A stretch of 37,227 bases of DNA from Chara braunii (GCA_003427395.1 BFEA01000732.1:279185-316411); one strand, 5' to 3'. Counted from the first letter of the stretch, positions 12,108 to 23,300 are shown. Numbers and translations are program-made. The notes: generated by a model from the letters alone, not told the origin.

Positions 12108-13807
12108 TCAAGGCAGACGACCCAGTCTGTTGGATCTGGGAAGTTGCCTCCGCTGTCGAGTTAGGCGTCGGCCATACATCGGTCAGGGTTCGTTTCACAA
12201 ACAGCGAGTCCAGTTTCTTTTCCTTACCTAGTCTGTTGTTCAACTCACAGAGACATTCGGCAGTAAGTGAGTCCGCAATTTTAATGCATCTCAATTCAGG
12301 TTTCCGACCTTCCAACAACCAAGCAAGAGGGATCAATCTGAGGCCTTCGCCTTCCAAACTTCCTAACTGACCGAGAGGGAAACGAACATCGAATAGGGGG
12401 GTATAAAGGCGGACTTTTTTCCCCTCTATGTCGACCAGAAATCTCGATATAGAAATTTCAATAAGACGAATGGAGAGCCTATTTTGAAAAATTGACCTTG
12501 CCAGAGTTTCCGTAGCTTGTGGCATGGGGGACTCTGGACAAGGAGCATTACAAAACTAAAAAGAACCATCCATACCTAACCATGCCACAACCCAAAACGA
12601 ATTCCGAGCGGCGGTGAACATTAACGGAAGTAACCTGGATTCTACCGTCGATTGGCCCTTTGATAGGGCCTCCATACGAAGGCGAGATGATTTTCGCTTA
12701 CCTGTGGATGAGTTCGGTAGTTGAGAGCAGTCCGAGCTACCCGATTCAGCATGTAATTCGTTAACACACATGTCGATGCCTGCGTCACTTAATCTTCGCT
12801 GCTTACCTGGGGATTCACCACGTTGGCAAAACCCGCTCTGTCTTGGAGTCAAATTACCGGCTGAAGCTTGGTATGCTGGTTGCCTCCCTTGTTGTTGGTC
12901 ACTTAACGCTAAAGCATGTTGCAAGGGCACGTTTGATGTATTGCCCTGAGGCAAACTAAAGGTACCCTGAGTCCACGGAGCAAAGGCATGTAAGTTAGCA
13001 AGCGAGGGGCTCATCCCTAGCTGTGCGTTCAGCGTCTACGTGCCATAGGGCATCGAAACAAAGGGGTGCGATAGCAAGTTCTGCAAATATGCCGCCCAAG
13101 CAGCTTCCATAGAAGATGTCGAAAGCCCCGGTTGGCCCTGAGACGGTACAGATCCAACCTGAAAAAATGAAGGATTACCTCTCGGAGAAAACGCCGGATT
13201 CATCCGCAGTGAAGTACCTACCTGGAAGGTTCGAACCGCCAGTCGCCTGCTGACTCCCCAGTGGGGCCTGGGCCGTCGAGGTTCCTGGTGCCCTGAGTGG
13301 ACATGTATATCCCGATCGTGGTACCGCTACCCTTGGTGAGGCTGAAGCTTGCGGTTGACTCGAGCGATTTCCTCCTTGATTACGCCGATCAGTTCTTCTA
13401 CAGGTAAGCTCTGTGTGAAAGAAAGTTCTGCATCTTTTACACCATTCTGAATCTGCGTTTGCGAGTTTGACCTCCAACACATACCCTTGACAGGTTTGAA
13501 CTGAAATCTTGTCCTTCATATTCGTTCGGTGTGTTGGATCAATATCAAACCTGAGATTCACCAACTTCGGATCTGATTCGTCAACTTCTGGCTTATGTTG
13601 CTTCACCACTTTGCCAATGGCCTTCTCCATGTGAACATGGAGGAAGGGCATTTCATCCAAAGGTACACTAACCGCTACGACCCAGAAGGTGTCCTGATCA
13701 ATCAATTGCCTCCAATCTCGAATCTCAGCACGTGTCAACCACGGTTTAAATTTCCTTTCATACGTTGTGCTGGCAAGGTCGATATAATCTGACTTCTTCC
13801 CAATCAT
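12094..13807 (-). pseudogene. LINE C ORF1 distal part (RNA-binding, CCHC-type knuckle), interrupted
   Basis: From 13807 leftwards comes FKPWLTRAEIRDWRQL, then FWVVAVSVPLDEMPF, then a zinc-knuckle-like CKRCRTFFHTELTC at ~13390-13440 (C-x2-C-x5-H-x4-C), then a Gln/Pro/Ser-rich low-complexity stretch. After a frame change the sequence 13014-12556 follows, with a TAG at 12556-12558, and the same frame then continues through 12525-12094. That tail contains LGKEKKLDSLFVKRTLTDVW and ends 14 nt inside ORF2. ORF1 proteins of L1 elements coat the RNA. The normal N-terminal half is at 27447-27978. The ATG at 13807 follows a stop created at the LTR junction, so it is not the native start. Confidence 0.75.
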
Positions 13808-14229
13808 TCAGACTGTAATCGCCTGTGCCTGTAATGCGCAAACCTCACGCCCTGTGTTGTCTTCCGTTCGGAGTGTTCGCTGTGCGGAAAAGAGGCCCAG
13901 AAAAACAACAAGATGGGGTGTGCCAAGGATTTTTTGAAATTGAGTATGGGGACACGGACGGAACTGAAATCCCCCGTGTTGGTCCGATGAAGCGAGTCGA
14001 TTAATTTCGCGCGTCGCAGAATGCGCGCGCGGACATGGCGCGAAAACAGAAAGATCCAAATTCAATCCAAAAAGTATTGTCGGGCTTCCCACCGGGCTAC
14101 AGCCCGTCGTTTAGAGCGGAAAGGCTTTGGCACGCTTAGCGTGTCCCGTTTCCGTATCAAGTCTCATCGTCGTTCGCTGGTTAGTTCCGAGTCCGACGTG
14201 GACGGTCTCGGCCGTGTGGCTCTCTCCTT

Positions 14230-14561
14230 AAGAGAGTTTTCCAATATTGGAAACCACAGGACTGCGAAACAGAGTCCCATCCCCTGAGACCAGCGGAAAA
14301 CAGACAACCGGAATTGGGGGAGAGGTTGAGCAGGTGAGAGTGATGGAAGAACAAGACGGAAATGGTAATCTGACGTACTCAGTCCTTTTAGATGGACTAC
14401 CGATCTCGGCACTGAGATTAGACCCAGCACTATGGACTTGGAGAGCAAGGGGAAAGAATGGAGAAAACTTACCTCTAACCAAGTATCAGGCTCGACTTGG
14501 ATATAAGCTTTTGGGTCCTCCACGCCAACCCCTGGCAGTTGCAGTATGCAGATGGTTGCAG
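14230..14561 (+). mobile_element. LINE ORF2 fragment embedded in the left LTR
   Basis: On the + strand the frame 14247-14562 reads RVMEEQDGNGNLTYSVLLDG, then LDPALWTWRARGKNGENLPL and ARLGYKLLGPPRQPLAVAVC. This matches the post-RT segment of LINE C (RVWETCDDNGNWECQVFAGG..., 8159-8737, - strand). At DNA level 14393-14561 is nearly identical to LINE A 1159-1339. It has no poly-A and abuts LTR sequence on both sides, so it is unlikely to be a simple new insertion. Replacement or repair filling fits better. Confidence 0.75.
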
Positions 14562-15371
14562 GCACCGCAAAAGATGGGTCGCATTGCCCAGTACACATGC
14601 ATTCACCGTTCACAAGGCAAGAAGACGGGGTCCTTGCGTAGGAGGATTACCTAGGAAACTAATGGAAGAGTTTCGGAAGAAGTTCTTTTACAAAAGGGAA
14701 GCGCACCGATTCGCTCCGACTCAGGAGAGAAAGCGAGAGACAATCAATCGAGATAGATCATTAGTCAAAAGTAGAAAAAAGAGGAGGGGGGAGAGACAGA
14801 GAGAGACAGAGAGTCTGAGAGAGAGTCGAGATAAGTGATGACCAGATCTTGGAAGAGAGACATTCGACATGACCGCCATGCACTCACGCCAAAGATAAAG
14901 ATCCGCAACAACAAAGGCGCATTCGCCGTTAATTCCAATATGGCCCCGGGCCAATCACTCACTCAACTCCAATCACCGATCCTCATACCCGCACCGACGA
15001 TCCCGGTCATCGCGTGCTAACTCCCACCACTGCAATCGTCATCCCTCTGTCGTAAACTCGACACGGTTCGCCCGGATCCCACAGTCCGTCGTGGCGATCA
15101 AGCGTGCAACCGGCCAGCCTATTGTCAGCCCAACATGACTTTCCGACTCGCATCAATCCACTCTGCCTAGCCACTGCTTCACGGAAGCTGGCTTAGGAGT
15201 CGAGAACGTAAGAGAGGTTTTTCGGACGCGCTTGCGGGTTTTATAGTTGCGACAGGGGAGACAGAAGGGGGAGAAGGCGACAGGAAAGCTGAGGTGTAAG
15301 AGGAGAAGCAGGAGGAGAAGACTTTGAAAAGAGTGTTCTACGAACGCCATGCTGATCCCTCGGAACTCAAG

Positions 15372-15433
15372 GTTCAACCAATCAGATTCGTCGCGCGATA
15401 GGTAGGTCCTATCCATCCACGCACCTGATTGGC
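15372..15433 (-). promoter_or_regulatory. Inverted CCAAT pair in left LTR (possible U3 promoter element)
   Basis: CCAATCAG and, about 50 bases later, CTGATTGG form an inverted pair around a GATAGGTAGGTCCTATC quasi-palindrome. The same arrangement is kept in the right LTR at about 26670-26730. Retention in both LTRs and the CCAAT identity suggest promoter or enhancer function, but no TATA box could be assigned. Confidence 0.35.
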
Positions 15434-16153
15434 GAGCGGGTGCTATCGAAGGGTCGATCGGGCGTCGTACACCAGACTTAGAGGGTGAGAAGAGAAAAGG
15501 TGCGAGAGGTGGCGCAAGACGGGTCCAAGATTCAGATGATCAAGAAAGAGAAACGGGCGCCCGAAAGCAAGGCGGGAGAGAGAGAGAGATGGAGAAGGAA
15601 AAACAGTTATGTGGAGAGAGAAAAAGGAGGGAGAAGGGAAGAGAGGCGTGGGAGGTTGCGATGCAGGGGACAGAGAGGAGGAAGCTTTTGCATGCACGGC
15701 GTCGTCAACAAAAAAAGACAAAGGCACCGAAACAGTTACAGCTTGCTTCTATCCTAATTCAAAATTGAAATCACCATAGCCGCGCGCGAAAAAGCGACGC
15801 GGGAAAAGAAAATCCTACGCCTATTCGTATTCACNCAAAATTCCGAGAGTTTTACCCGACGCGCCCAAGAACATTCACACACCCAAAAAGGACACAACGA
15901 AGTTTCGCTTATCCCGGAATTCCAAACTACCGAGCCCAATTCCCAGTGCGCTCGCTAAGGCGCACGTAAATTCCCATGTATTTCCCGACTTTGCAAGAAG
16001 AAAAACAGAACTCAGCAGTCGAAAAAGTTCTCAAAAAGGAAAATGTGGCACCGGAAAGCAAGAACTCAAAACGGGGCTTTCCTGGGGTTGGTATGATACA
16101 AGCAAAAGAAAGGGTACGAAAGATGGCACGGGGTCGGGAAGTGGTTGGTCACA

Positions 16154-16574
16154 TATGTGACGCGCAGGGGGTTCCAAAATTATGCGATCGCCTGATTGCA
16201 TGTCATGGCGAAAAATAAGAGAGGAGAACAGAGTGATGCATGAGGAACCAAGCGTACCAATAGAGCAGAAAGAAGTACAAGGAACGATAACTGGGCCGTA
16301 GATGAGATGGCAACAACATCCGTGGCAAGATCTATGTAGCCCTGTCATATGCAACCCTCCGCCTCGTGGAGATCGTCCAGGTGACGCCATCATGGTCCAC
16401 CTGATCTCCGTGTGCTCTGCACCCTTGCTCGTTGCCGTCTGTCGAATCAGCGCGTAGGTTGACGTCATCGTTGATGGCGTGATCTTCGCGAAGCTTACCG
16501 ATTCGTGTCGATGAAGGGAGAAAAAAGGGGGGGGTTCAAGTGAATGGGATCTATTGCCTAGTTGGAATAGGCTA
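16154..16574. other. Internal spacer between accessory ORF B and 3' LTR
   Basis: No frame with protein-like content on the - strand. A purine run (16514-16536, AAGGGAGAAAAAAGG followed by G residues) lies on the + strand. A polypurine tract for this - strand element would need to be on the other strand and next to 16153, and I see none there. Confidence 0.4.
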
Positions 16575-18058
16575 TTAGAGGCGGTACATGCCGGGGATCT
16601 CGCGGGGATGACGGGGAGGGAGTGGGGGTAGGAAGCGATTCATCCCTTCCATCGTCACCGGGAGCTCCTCATATCGGATGATCAGGTGGAAGCGGGGGAA
16701 ATGATCGCCACTGCGGGGGAGGGAGGCGACGTAGTCACGATAGAAGGAGGAGAGGGTATGGAAAAGCGCCGCTCGAAGATCTCGAAGTGGCGGCAAGCGG
16801 GGATTGTCCCCGTGGCGACGCAGTAAACTTCTGTCACGTTGGATCGCTCCCATGCAGCGCTGAACAGCAGGAGATGCCAACTGAACGTGGGAGCAGCGGA
16901 CCGAAGGGAGGCGTGGGGGTGGACGGTGGCGAGTAGACGGGTAGAGTAGAAGTCGTGGAAGAGATGGAGATGGAAAGGATGGGAAGGGAAGGTGACGGAG
17001 GTACGGATCTGCTCGAGGGTGAGGAAATGAAGGGGCCGGCGGGACAGCGTCTGAGGTCGAAGGCCTATCGCCCGCATTGGTACGTGGGCGAATTGGGGGA
17101 CGGGTGGGGCTGCAGGAGGAGGGGGATCGACACCGTCTCCGTCACGCGGTACTTGAGGTGGCGGCTACTGGGTCGCCATCTTCGGGCCTCGGCGGCTCTG
17201 GATCTCTGGTCGGATCGCTACTGATGCGCAGGCTAGCCTCGCTAGCAAACTCCAGTTGGCGCTTCCTGGAGGCAATCTCTTCGCGCTTTCGTGCCGCTTC
17301 CGAATCTTCCACCTCCGTTCCCGTACGCGTCGCTTCCTCCGGCGGGGCTTCCCACTTGGACCCGGTTCCTTCTTCTTCCTCTTCCTCCTCACTCAGCTCG
17401 CCCTCGCTATGTTCACTATAACTTCCCTCCTCCGATGTCTCTCGTCGTTGTCTTCTTCGTCGTCGTCGTCGTCTATCACCACTTCTTCTGCCCTCGGGTA
17501 GAAGGCGTAAGGGATGATATCGTACGGCTTCAGGTACTCCTGCCGCGATGGTAGCGTATCCTCCTCCCTAGGTTCCTCCAGGCACGAAGTCCACTGAAGG
17601 TACGGATCCAAGAATCGCTCGAAAATGTACGGAGCAGGACTGTTGTCGCTCTAAAAGTAGATGTTGGGCGAGAGATCGTCCACCAATTGCACAATCGGTG
17701 TGATGAACTCCTGTGCAATCAACTGACGGCGACCCTGTCGTACTGATCCAAAGAGGAATCCAATAAGATCTCCTTCCGCATTAGTCCTCCAACCCTGTAT
17801 GATCAGCAGCTCCGACTTCTCAATCCACGTGGGGTGCTCGATAGTGCCCGTCCACTCCACTTATGCTCGGGTCAGGCAGAAGGACAACTCCTCAAAAGTT
17901 TCGCGCCACAATCGCCAATGTCCAGGATTGATAAGCGGGACTGAAAGAGGCTCAAACGAGAAGGAAAGAGAAGGGTGAAGATCGGATTGCCAGAAAATGG
18001 GGAAGAGAGAGGGGAGACCAAAGATGGAGAGAGGAGCAAGAAGAGCAGCGTGGTTCAT
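16575..18058 (-). pseudogene. Accessory ORF B of the gypsy element, unknown function, frame-shifted
   Basis: The start ATG at 18056-18058 overlaps the stop of ORF A as ATGA. The N-terminus is hydrophobic (MNHAALLAPLSIFGLPSLFP). One frame runs 18058-17393 with in-frame TAA (17861-17863) and TAG (17651-17653). It includes LLIIQGWRTNAEGDLIGFLF, FLDPYLQW and an acidic run (VIDDDDDEEDNDE). A second frame continues with a Glu-rich and then charged helix-like stretch (EAARKREEIASRKRQLEF). Later protein-like segments are FLTLEQIRTSVTF...LHLFHDFY (within 16682-17077) and FHTLSSFYRDYVASLPRSGDH (16575-16880). About 490 codons in total if joined. I do not recognise a family. The position after integrase recalls env-like or other extra genes of plant gypsy elements, but no membrane anchor or glycoprotein pattern is clear. 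Confidence 0.55.
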
Positions 18059-18537
18059 TGGGGATGGGGGAAGGGGACGATGGTCGGGATCGCAACTGGC
18101 CGCTCGCACGGTGATCGGTGAATGTCGTCAAGGTCCGATGCAAAGATCGGGATGATGTTATACTCCTCCCGGGCGAGGACGTGTTGCCACGCGTTGGACA
18201 CTTGCTCCGTCCACTTGCGCAGCGAGGCCAAGATCGTGGTATCCCGCAGCGGATTGACCGAGCTGATGTCGCCGGTAAATCCCGCCACTGTGGTGACGTG
18301 GCTCGTTCTGGGACCCGCTCGCCGATGAACTGCAGTAACCTCCGCGAACACTATCACGTGAGGGCTTCCTTCTATCAGAAACGCGGCGGTGGCACAAATA
18401 CCCTTGTCGCAGAAGAATCGCATCAAATGGCGGTGATCTGTATTGAGATGAGGGTGACAAACTTGCCGAATCTCTGAGATGTTGCCACGTGGCTGCCGCA
18501 GCTGTGCGTCAAGAACCCGCTCCGTGATGAAACTCAT
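18055..18537 (-). CDS. Accessory ORF A of the gypsy element, unknown function
   Basis: An intact 160-codon frame begins 133 nt after the integrase stop. Features: MSFITERVLDAQLRQPRGNI at the start, a His/Cys-containing part (QVCHPHLNTDHRHLMRFFCD), a hydrophobic strand pattern (AAFLIEGSPHVIVFAEVTAV), then LRKWTEQVSNAWQHVLAREE and IIPIFASDLDDI. It has no signal peptide and no membrane helix. The mixed alpha/beta pattern looks like a real globular protein. It ends in TGA overlapping the ATG of ORF B, an arrangement used for termination-reinitiation. A 130-nt C/T-rich leader precedes it. No family recognised. Confidence 0.6.
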   Translation of the reverse strand: MSFITERVLDAQLRQPRGNISEIRQVCHPHLNTDHRHLMRFFCDKGICATAAFLIEGSPHVIVFAEVTAVHRRAGPRTSHVTTVAGFTGDISSVNPLRDTTILASLRKWTEQVSNAWQHVLAREEYNIIPIFASDLDDIHRSPCERPVAIPTIVPFPHPQ

Positions 18538-18670
18538 GGCAAGGTCAGAGAGGAGGACGAGGGACAGGAGAAAGAGGAGAGAGGGTTAGATCGTCGTCGT
18601 TTTTCTCGCTTTCCGAGGAAGAAGAGGGAGGAAAATCGGAAGGAGGAAGGAGACGGAGGTTGGAGGTATG

Positions 18671-20260
18671 TCAGACGATAGGGACGGAGATATGACTGGC
18701 GCTAGCCTCTGGCGTGATGCGCACCGTGTTAGCGTCGTTGGGTCCTAGTTCGACAACGAGAAAACGGCCAGAGAACTTGGGAGCAAGTTTCCGGTCGCGT
18801 GCACATTTACGTACCTGCACTAGGTCCCCCAATTTATACTGGTACTGGGGTCCAGCATTTCCATTCCGGGCTTTGTAGCTACGGACCTGTCTACCGTGGG
18901 CCAGCTCGGTCCTCCTTTGCCTTTTTCGGGCTAGCTTCGGGACGGCCCGTTCCATCAAATCGGTGTACCTTTTGGCCTTGGCCTTCAGGGCTGCACGCGT
19001 GTCTCTACCCCCTGCTTCGGCATTTTCCGAGTTACCCCGGTAATCGACACAGGGGAGGCTATTAGTTCGAAGTTGAAAGGGGGTGAACCCCGTAGACTCG
19101 TGAGGGGTGGCCCGGTGGATGCCGACGATCTGATATACGATCTCGGGCCAAGGACGCGTGTCGTGTGCCGCTAAGTTTCTGCGAAGGGCGGTTTTAATCA
19201 TACGGTTGGCATTCTCGGCCAACCCGTTCGACTGGGATACGTGGGGTGCCGTATGTCGGAGCATGACGCCCCTTCGTGCAAGTAGTTCTTCTACCTCACC
19301 TTTAAATTCATATTCATTGTCGGTTAGAATTTCTTCCGTATCTAGATGGGTATAGAGGAACCGTTCGATGTACGTGGCTATCTCTGCGGCCTTTCGGGTC
19401 TTACAGGGATAGACGTCGATGTACTTGGAAAAGTGGTCAATTAATACTAATAAAATAGAATATTCACAGCGGTTTGGGCCAGGTGGCACGTCAATATCTG
19501 TCGTGTCCATATTGACTCGCTGGAAAGGACACTCTACTTCCGTTGGTACGATCGTGTTTGGTCCACGTATAGGGGCGCGATCAGCGGCACAAACCAGACA
19601 GTTAGCGACAATGTATTTGACATCATATCGTTTATTGGACCAGAACCATCGATTCTGGTCTACAGTTACCTCCGTGACACGTATCGCGAAATGAGCGGCC
19701 TGTTCCTCGTGAGCAGATCGGATCCAATCGTATCTCTGGAAGGGATGGGGAACTGTCAGCCACGAACCCGATCCATCAGTTTTACGCTTTTCCAAATTAC
19801 CGTTGATCCATCGATAGTCCCGAGATCTCTCGGTTGCCCTACGTTTGTCGTGTTTGGTGAGGTGGCCCAATGATAACCCCGCTAATTTTGCCAATAAAAT
19901 TTTATTTGTCCAAACCTCCACTCGTCGGTATTTTTCGTCGTATTCAGGTTCGTCCGTACGGGCGGCCTCGAATCGAACCTCCGTGGGGAGTTTGTTCGTT
20001 CTACATAGGGGGCACCTCCATTCCTTGCTACTCGTCCGATATCGTACGCAAGCCCCGTGCGCACGATTGACACACGTGGCACATTCTATCCAATCGACAA
20101 ACCCAGTTTTGACGGGATGACAGTCGACCCAGTAAACCCGTGCAATACAGGTGCAAAAATAGCAGAATTTATCGGGGAGGGTGTCAAAGAAAGTTGAGGG
20201 AGTAAGAGGGGCATAATTAGTAGGAGAAGAAGGGTTTGTGAAGGTAGGCGGGGTAGTCAT
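18671..20260 (-). CDS. Integrase with N-terminal PHD finger, separate ORF
   Basis: 529 codons with no stop or shift. Residues 33-86 fit a PHD finger: C33-x2-C36, C60-x2-C63-x4-H68-x2-C71, C83-x2-C86, with Trp81 two before C83 as is typical. The integrase HHCC zinc module follows (H184, H190, C221, C224). The catalytic core has D252, D314 and E349 (34 residues between the last two) with HFSKYIDVYP and SNGLAENANRMIK. The C-terminus is a GPY/F-like module (KLGDLVQVR..., KFSGRFLVVE; the Pro is Arg). No chromodomain follows. The enzyme inserts cDNA into chromatin. A PHD finger in this position could read histone H3 tails and guide insertion, as chromodomains do in chromoviruses. The ORF is in another frame from pol, 70 nt after its TAA. 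A pyrimidine tract ending in CAG at 20285-20287 lies just upstream of the ATG. Confidence 0.88.
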   Translation of the reverse strand: MTTPPTFTNPSSPTNYAPLTPSTFFDTLPDKFCYFCTCIARVYWVDCHPVKTGFVDWIECATCVNRAHGACVRYRTSSKEWRCPLCRTNKLPTEVRFEAARTDEPEYDEKYRRVEVWTNKILLAKLAGLSLGHLTKHDKRRATERSRDYRWINGNLEKRKTDGSGSWLTVPHPFQRYDWIRSAHEEQAAHFAIRVTEVTVDQNRWFWSNKRYDVKYIVANCLVCAADRAPIRGPNTIVPTEVECPFQRVNMDTTDIDVPPGPNRCEYSILLVLIDHFSKYIDVYPCKTRKAAEIATYIERFLYTHLDTEEILTDNEYEFKGEVEELLARRGVMLRHTAPHVSQSNGLAENANRMIKTALRRNLAAHDTRPWPEIVYQIVGIHRATPHESTGFTPFQLRTNSLPCVDYRGNSENAEAGGRDTRAALKAKAKRYTDLMERAVPKLARKRQRRTELAHGRQVRSYKARNGNAGPQYQYKLGDLVQVRKCARDRKLAPKFSGRFLVVELGPNDANTVRITPEASASHISVPIV

Positions 20261-20330
20261 GATGACAGAGGGGAAGAGACGGGACTGAATTGTGGAGAGA
20301 GTAGAGCAGGCAAATTAGTCCTCGTGTCAC

Positions 20331-23300
20331 TTACTGCTTCGACAAAATCTCCACTTGGTCGTACCGAGGTCCAATCTTATACTCGGGTTCGTTCCACGGA
20401 ATCACCTCCTCATTCCTCGAAACTTTCTCAGGCCGGTGTAGTCGTGTCAATCCATCCGCATTCCTATGTCTCTCGTGCTTCCGATGACGGATGCCAAAGT
20501 CCATGCTCTGCAGCACCGTTGCCCATCGCCCAATCATACCCGAGTAATCCTTCGACTTCTTCAGAGCCAACAGGGGCTCATGATCAGTCACCAGGGTGAA
20601 CTTTCGCCCATATAGGTAAGCACGAAAGTGACTGATTCCCCAGAGAGCCGCATAGCATTCTCCTGTCGGAGCAGCGTAGTTGCGCTTGCAGGTGGGTATT
20701 GATTTGGACGCATACTCCTTCACACTCTCGAGTCTGCTTGGTCCCACATAAGCAAGGATTGCCGAAATCGCCTCTGGCTGCCATTCGGTGATGAGAACAA
20801 AAGGTTTTTCGGGATCCGGTCTTATAAGGACAGGAGCCGAAATAGGAGCAGCCTTGAGTTTGGAAAACGCTTGATCGCACTCCGGCGTCTAGATCAACGG
20901 CTGATCCTTGCGCAGGAGATTTGTGAGGGGTCCCGCAATCGTCGCGAAGCCCTTGATAAATCTTCGGTAATATGAGGCTAGGCCCAGGAAAGCGAGAACT
21001 TGCGTGATAGTGGTAGCCACTGGCGCGTCCCTAACAGCTGCCACCTTCTGCGCCTCCGGTTGGAGTCCCTTGTCTGTCACCACGTGCCCCAGCAAAGAAA
21101 TGGTGGTGAGAAAAAACTGACACTTCTCAAGCTCCACCTTGAAACCTGCATCTCGTAACGCATGCAGTGCCCATCCGATGTGCTGCACGTGTCCCTCGTA
21201 GGAACTCGAATACACCAGGATGTCATCCATGTACACAATTACGCAGTAGTTGATGATGCTCTGTGCCAAACGAGTTTTTCGTACGAAATTCTGAAAACCC
21301 ATGTTCATGGCCTGCTGAAAAGTTGCAGGGGCATTGCAAATACCCATCAGAAATCGAATCCATTGCCATGTGCCTTCGAAAAGCACCAACGCTGTTTTCG
21401 GACGATCTTCTTCTCGGACAAGAAGATGACGGAATCCATGGCGAACATCAAACTTGCTGAAAAATCGAGCACTTCCAATCGCATCCAACAATTCATCAAT
21501 CCGGGGGAGAGGGTACACATCTTTAATCGTGATATCATTCAATTTTCGATAATCAATACAAATACGAATCCCTCTGGCCTTTTTAGGTACGATTACTACG
21601 GGAAAAGACCATGGACCTATAGCAGGTTCAATCCATCCATTAGCTTCGAACTCCTTAATCCGCTAAAAGGCGGCCGCTCGTTGAGCTGGCGAGTATCGGT
21701 AGGGAGCGCAGCTAATGGGCGGATGATCTCCCATGAGAATGGCATGTTCAATTACATTAGTTAACCTAATATCATTGTCATGCACGCTGAGCACTTCTGC
21801 GTAACCATTCAATATACAGATTAACGACTTCCGAAGTTCCGCGGGAACGTGACTCAGGAGGGGGATCGTCGATTCCCCGGACATATTAAGGGGCATATCG
21901 ATCCAATCAACCGGCCGTTCCCGCCACTCATGAACACTAGAGAAAACGAAACCACTGGTGCGAATAGAAAAGATAGTTTCTATCATCTGGGACTCGGCAG
22001 GGCTGATCATCTCCGTTTCTTTAGTTTCAGCGTCAGTCTCTGAACCAACCGAAGTCGGTTTCAAAGTTAGCCCTGTTAGATCCGTCAATTCTTGCATTAA
22101 ATTCGGCACGTCGCATACCGGTCCTTCCGCTTCTTGTTTAATCACGGCAATGGTGGCTCCTGTCGTTAGTAATGATCGGGGTGGAAAAACAGAAACGTCC
22201 AAATACTGTTCCGGTTGTTGATACTTCACTCGTAAGGAAAGAGCTCCCTCGTACAAGGTGCGAGGGGGTTCCAAATCATCAGCCAGATCAGAGACTTGTA
22301 ATATGGGTTCCCCGAGGAGGACTGAAGGACTGACCTGGGTTCTTAGAGGCGTGAATGCACTGTCTTCAGAATCCACATGGAAGCTTCGAGCGGTGTCGGG
22401 GCAGACTCGAAATTCTTCGGGGGTTTCATGTTCGAAAAGTTCAACCAGATGCTTCCATTCCTCTTTACTGGGCATCTCTTCTTCGTATTCTCGCTCCCTG
22501 ATTCCATCCCCGAGGCGCGAGGGGGAACACTCCTCGGGATCAATGCCTCGGATCATCCTTATTTGGGGCGAGTCAGAAACCCGTTTTATCGTTCGGGTGG
22601 AAACCCGCAAAGGGACAGTCTGAGGCTTTCCCCCTGTTTGTGTGAGCACCAATTGTTTCGAATCGAAATGGAGACGTGCGCCCACCGCCATTGCCCAAGG
22701 TAATCCCAACAACACAGAGTAGGAACGTACATCTATTACGAGTGCGTTAACAAGGAGTGTACTCGCCTGACCTTTACCGCCACGTTCTCAATAATGCCTA
22801 CAATGTTCATGGCTTCCTCGTCGGCAGAGACATAGTTGTCTTTGCCAGATTGAGGAAGAATGGATCTAAGTCGTCCCGTCTTTTTAACAGTCTCTAATGA
22901 TATGGCCACTGCAGAAGACCCTGTGTCGATAAGGGCATTAAACGACTTGCTCCAAACTTCACAGTCACATTCCGCACTTTTCTATAGTACTGGCCGAGCT
23001 CGTACGAAGTAAACCTTTTCTGCTAAAGAGATGGCGGTTATGTGTGCGGCTTCAGGTTCTTTAGTATCCGACTCAGGGGATACCACTTCCTCACCTTCTT
23101 CCTTCTTCTTCAACATCCGTTGTATGCGTTGATAGGTGAAACACTTTTGATTTTTCTGGCAGTGTTGTAAAAGTTTATCGTTCGCCGCTTCAGATATGGT
23201 GAGCAGATGCCCCAATGGGATGGGCACACGAATATCTAGATGCTTGAGTGTTTTCAGTACATCAATGTCCCCTGTCCAAACCTGCGATCAAGGATTGGAT

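Larger units (their letters stand above)
7353..13840 (-). mobile_element. LINE C, main part (3' end to middle of ORF1)
   Basis: The most complete LINE in the window. Poly-A tail (34 T at 7353-7386), 3' UTR, ORF2 and the distal half of ORF1 are collinear on the - strand. The element stops abruptly at ~13840, where the gypsy LTR begins, and the proximal half of ORF1 resumes at 27447. It therefore predates the gypsy insertion. Confidence 0.85.
13841..16153 (-). repeat. 3' LTR of the gypsy element (left copy)
   Basis: Two blocks match the right LTR: 13841-14226 (to 24705-25090) and 14562-16153 (to 25834-27446). Between them the left copy has 14227-14561, of LINE origin, in place of the right copy's 25091-25833. 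It carries a shorter, interrupted GA run at ~14785-14830 and one unresolved base (n) at 15835. On the + strand the outer end reads ...TTGGTCACA. Confidence 0.8.

Noticed and set aside
13808-14092. Frame joining LTR and LINE C ORF1
   Set aside because: It crosses the LTR/LINE junction and is an accident of insertion.
16514-16536. Polypurine tract of the gypsy element
   Set aside because: Purines are on the wrong strand and ~360 bases from the 3' LTR.
18671-18830. Chromodomain at the integrase C-terminus
   Set aside because: The tail ends ~30 residues after the GPY/F-like module, too short for a chromodomain and without its aromatic residues.
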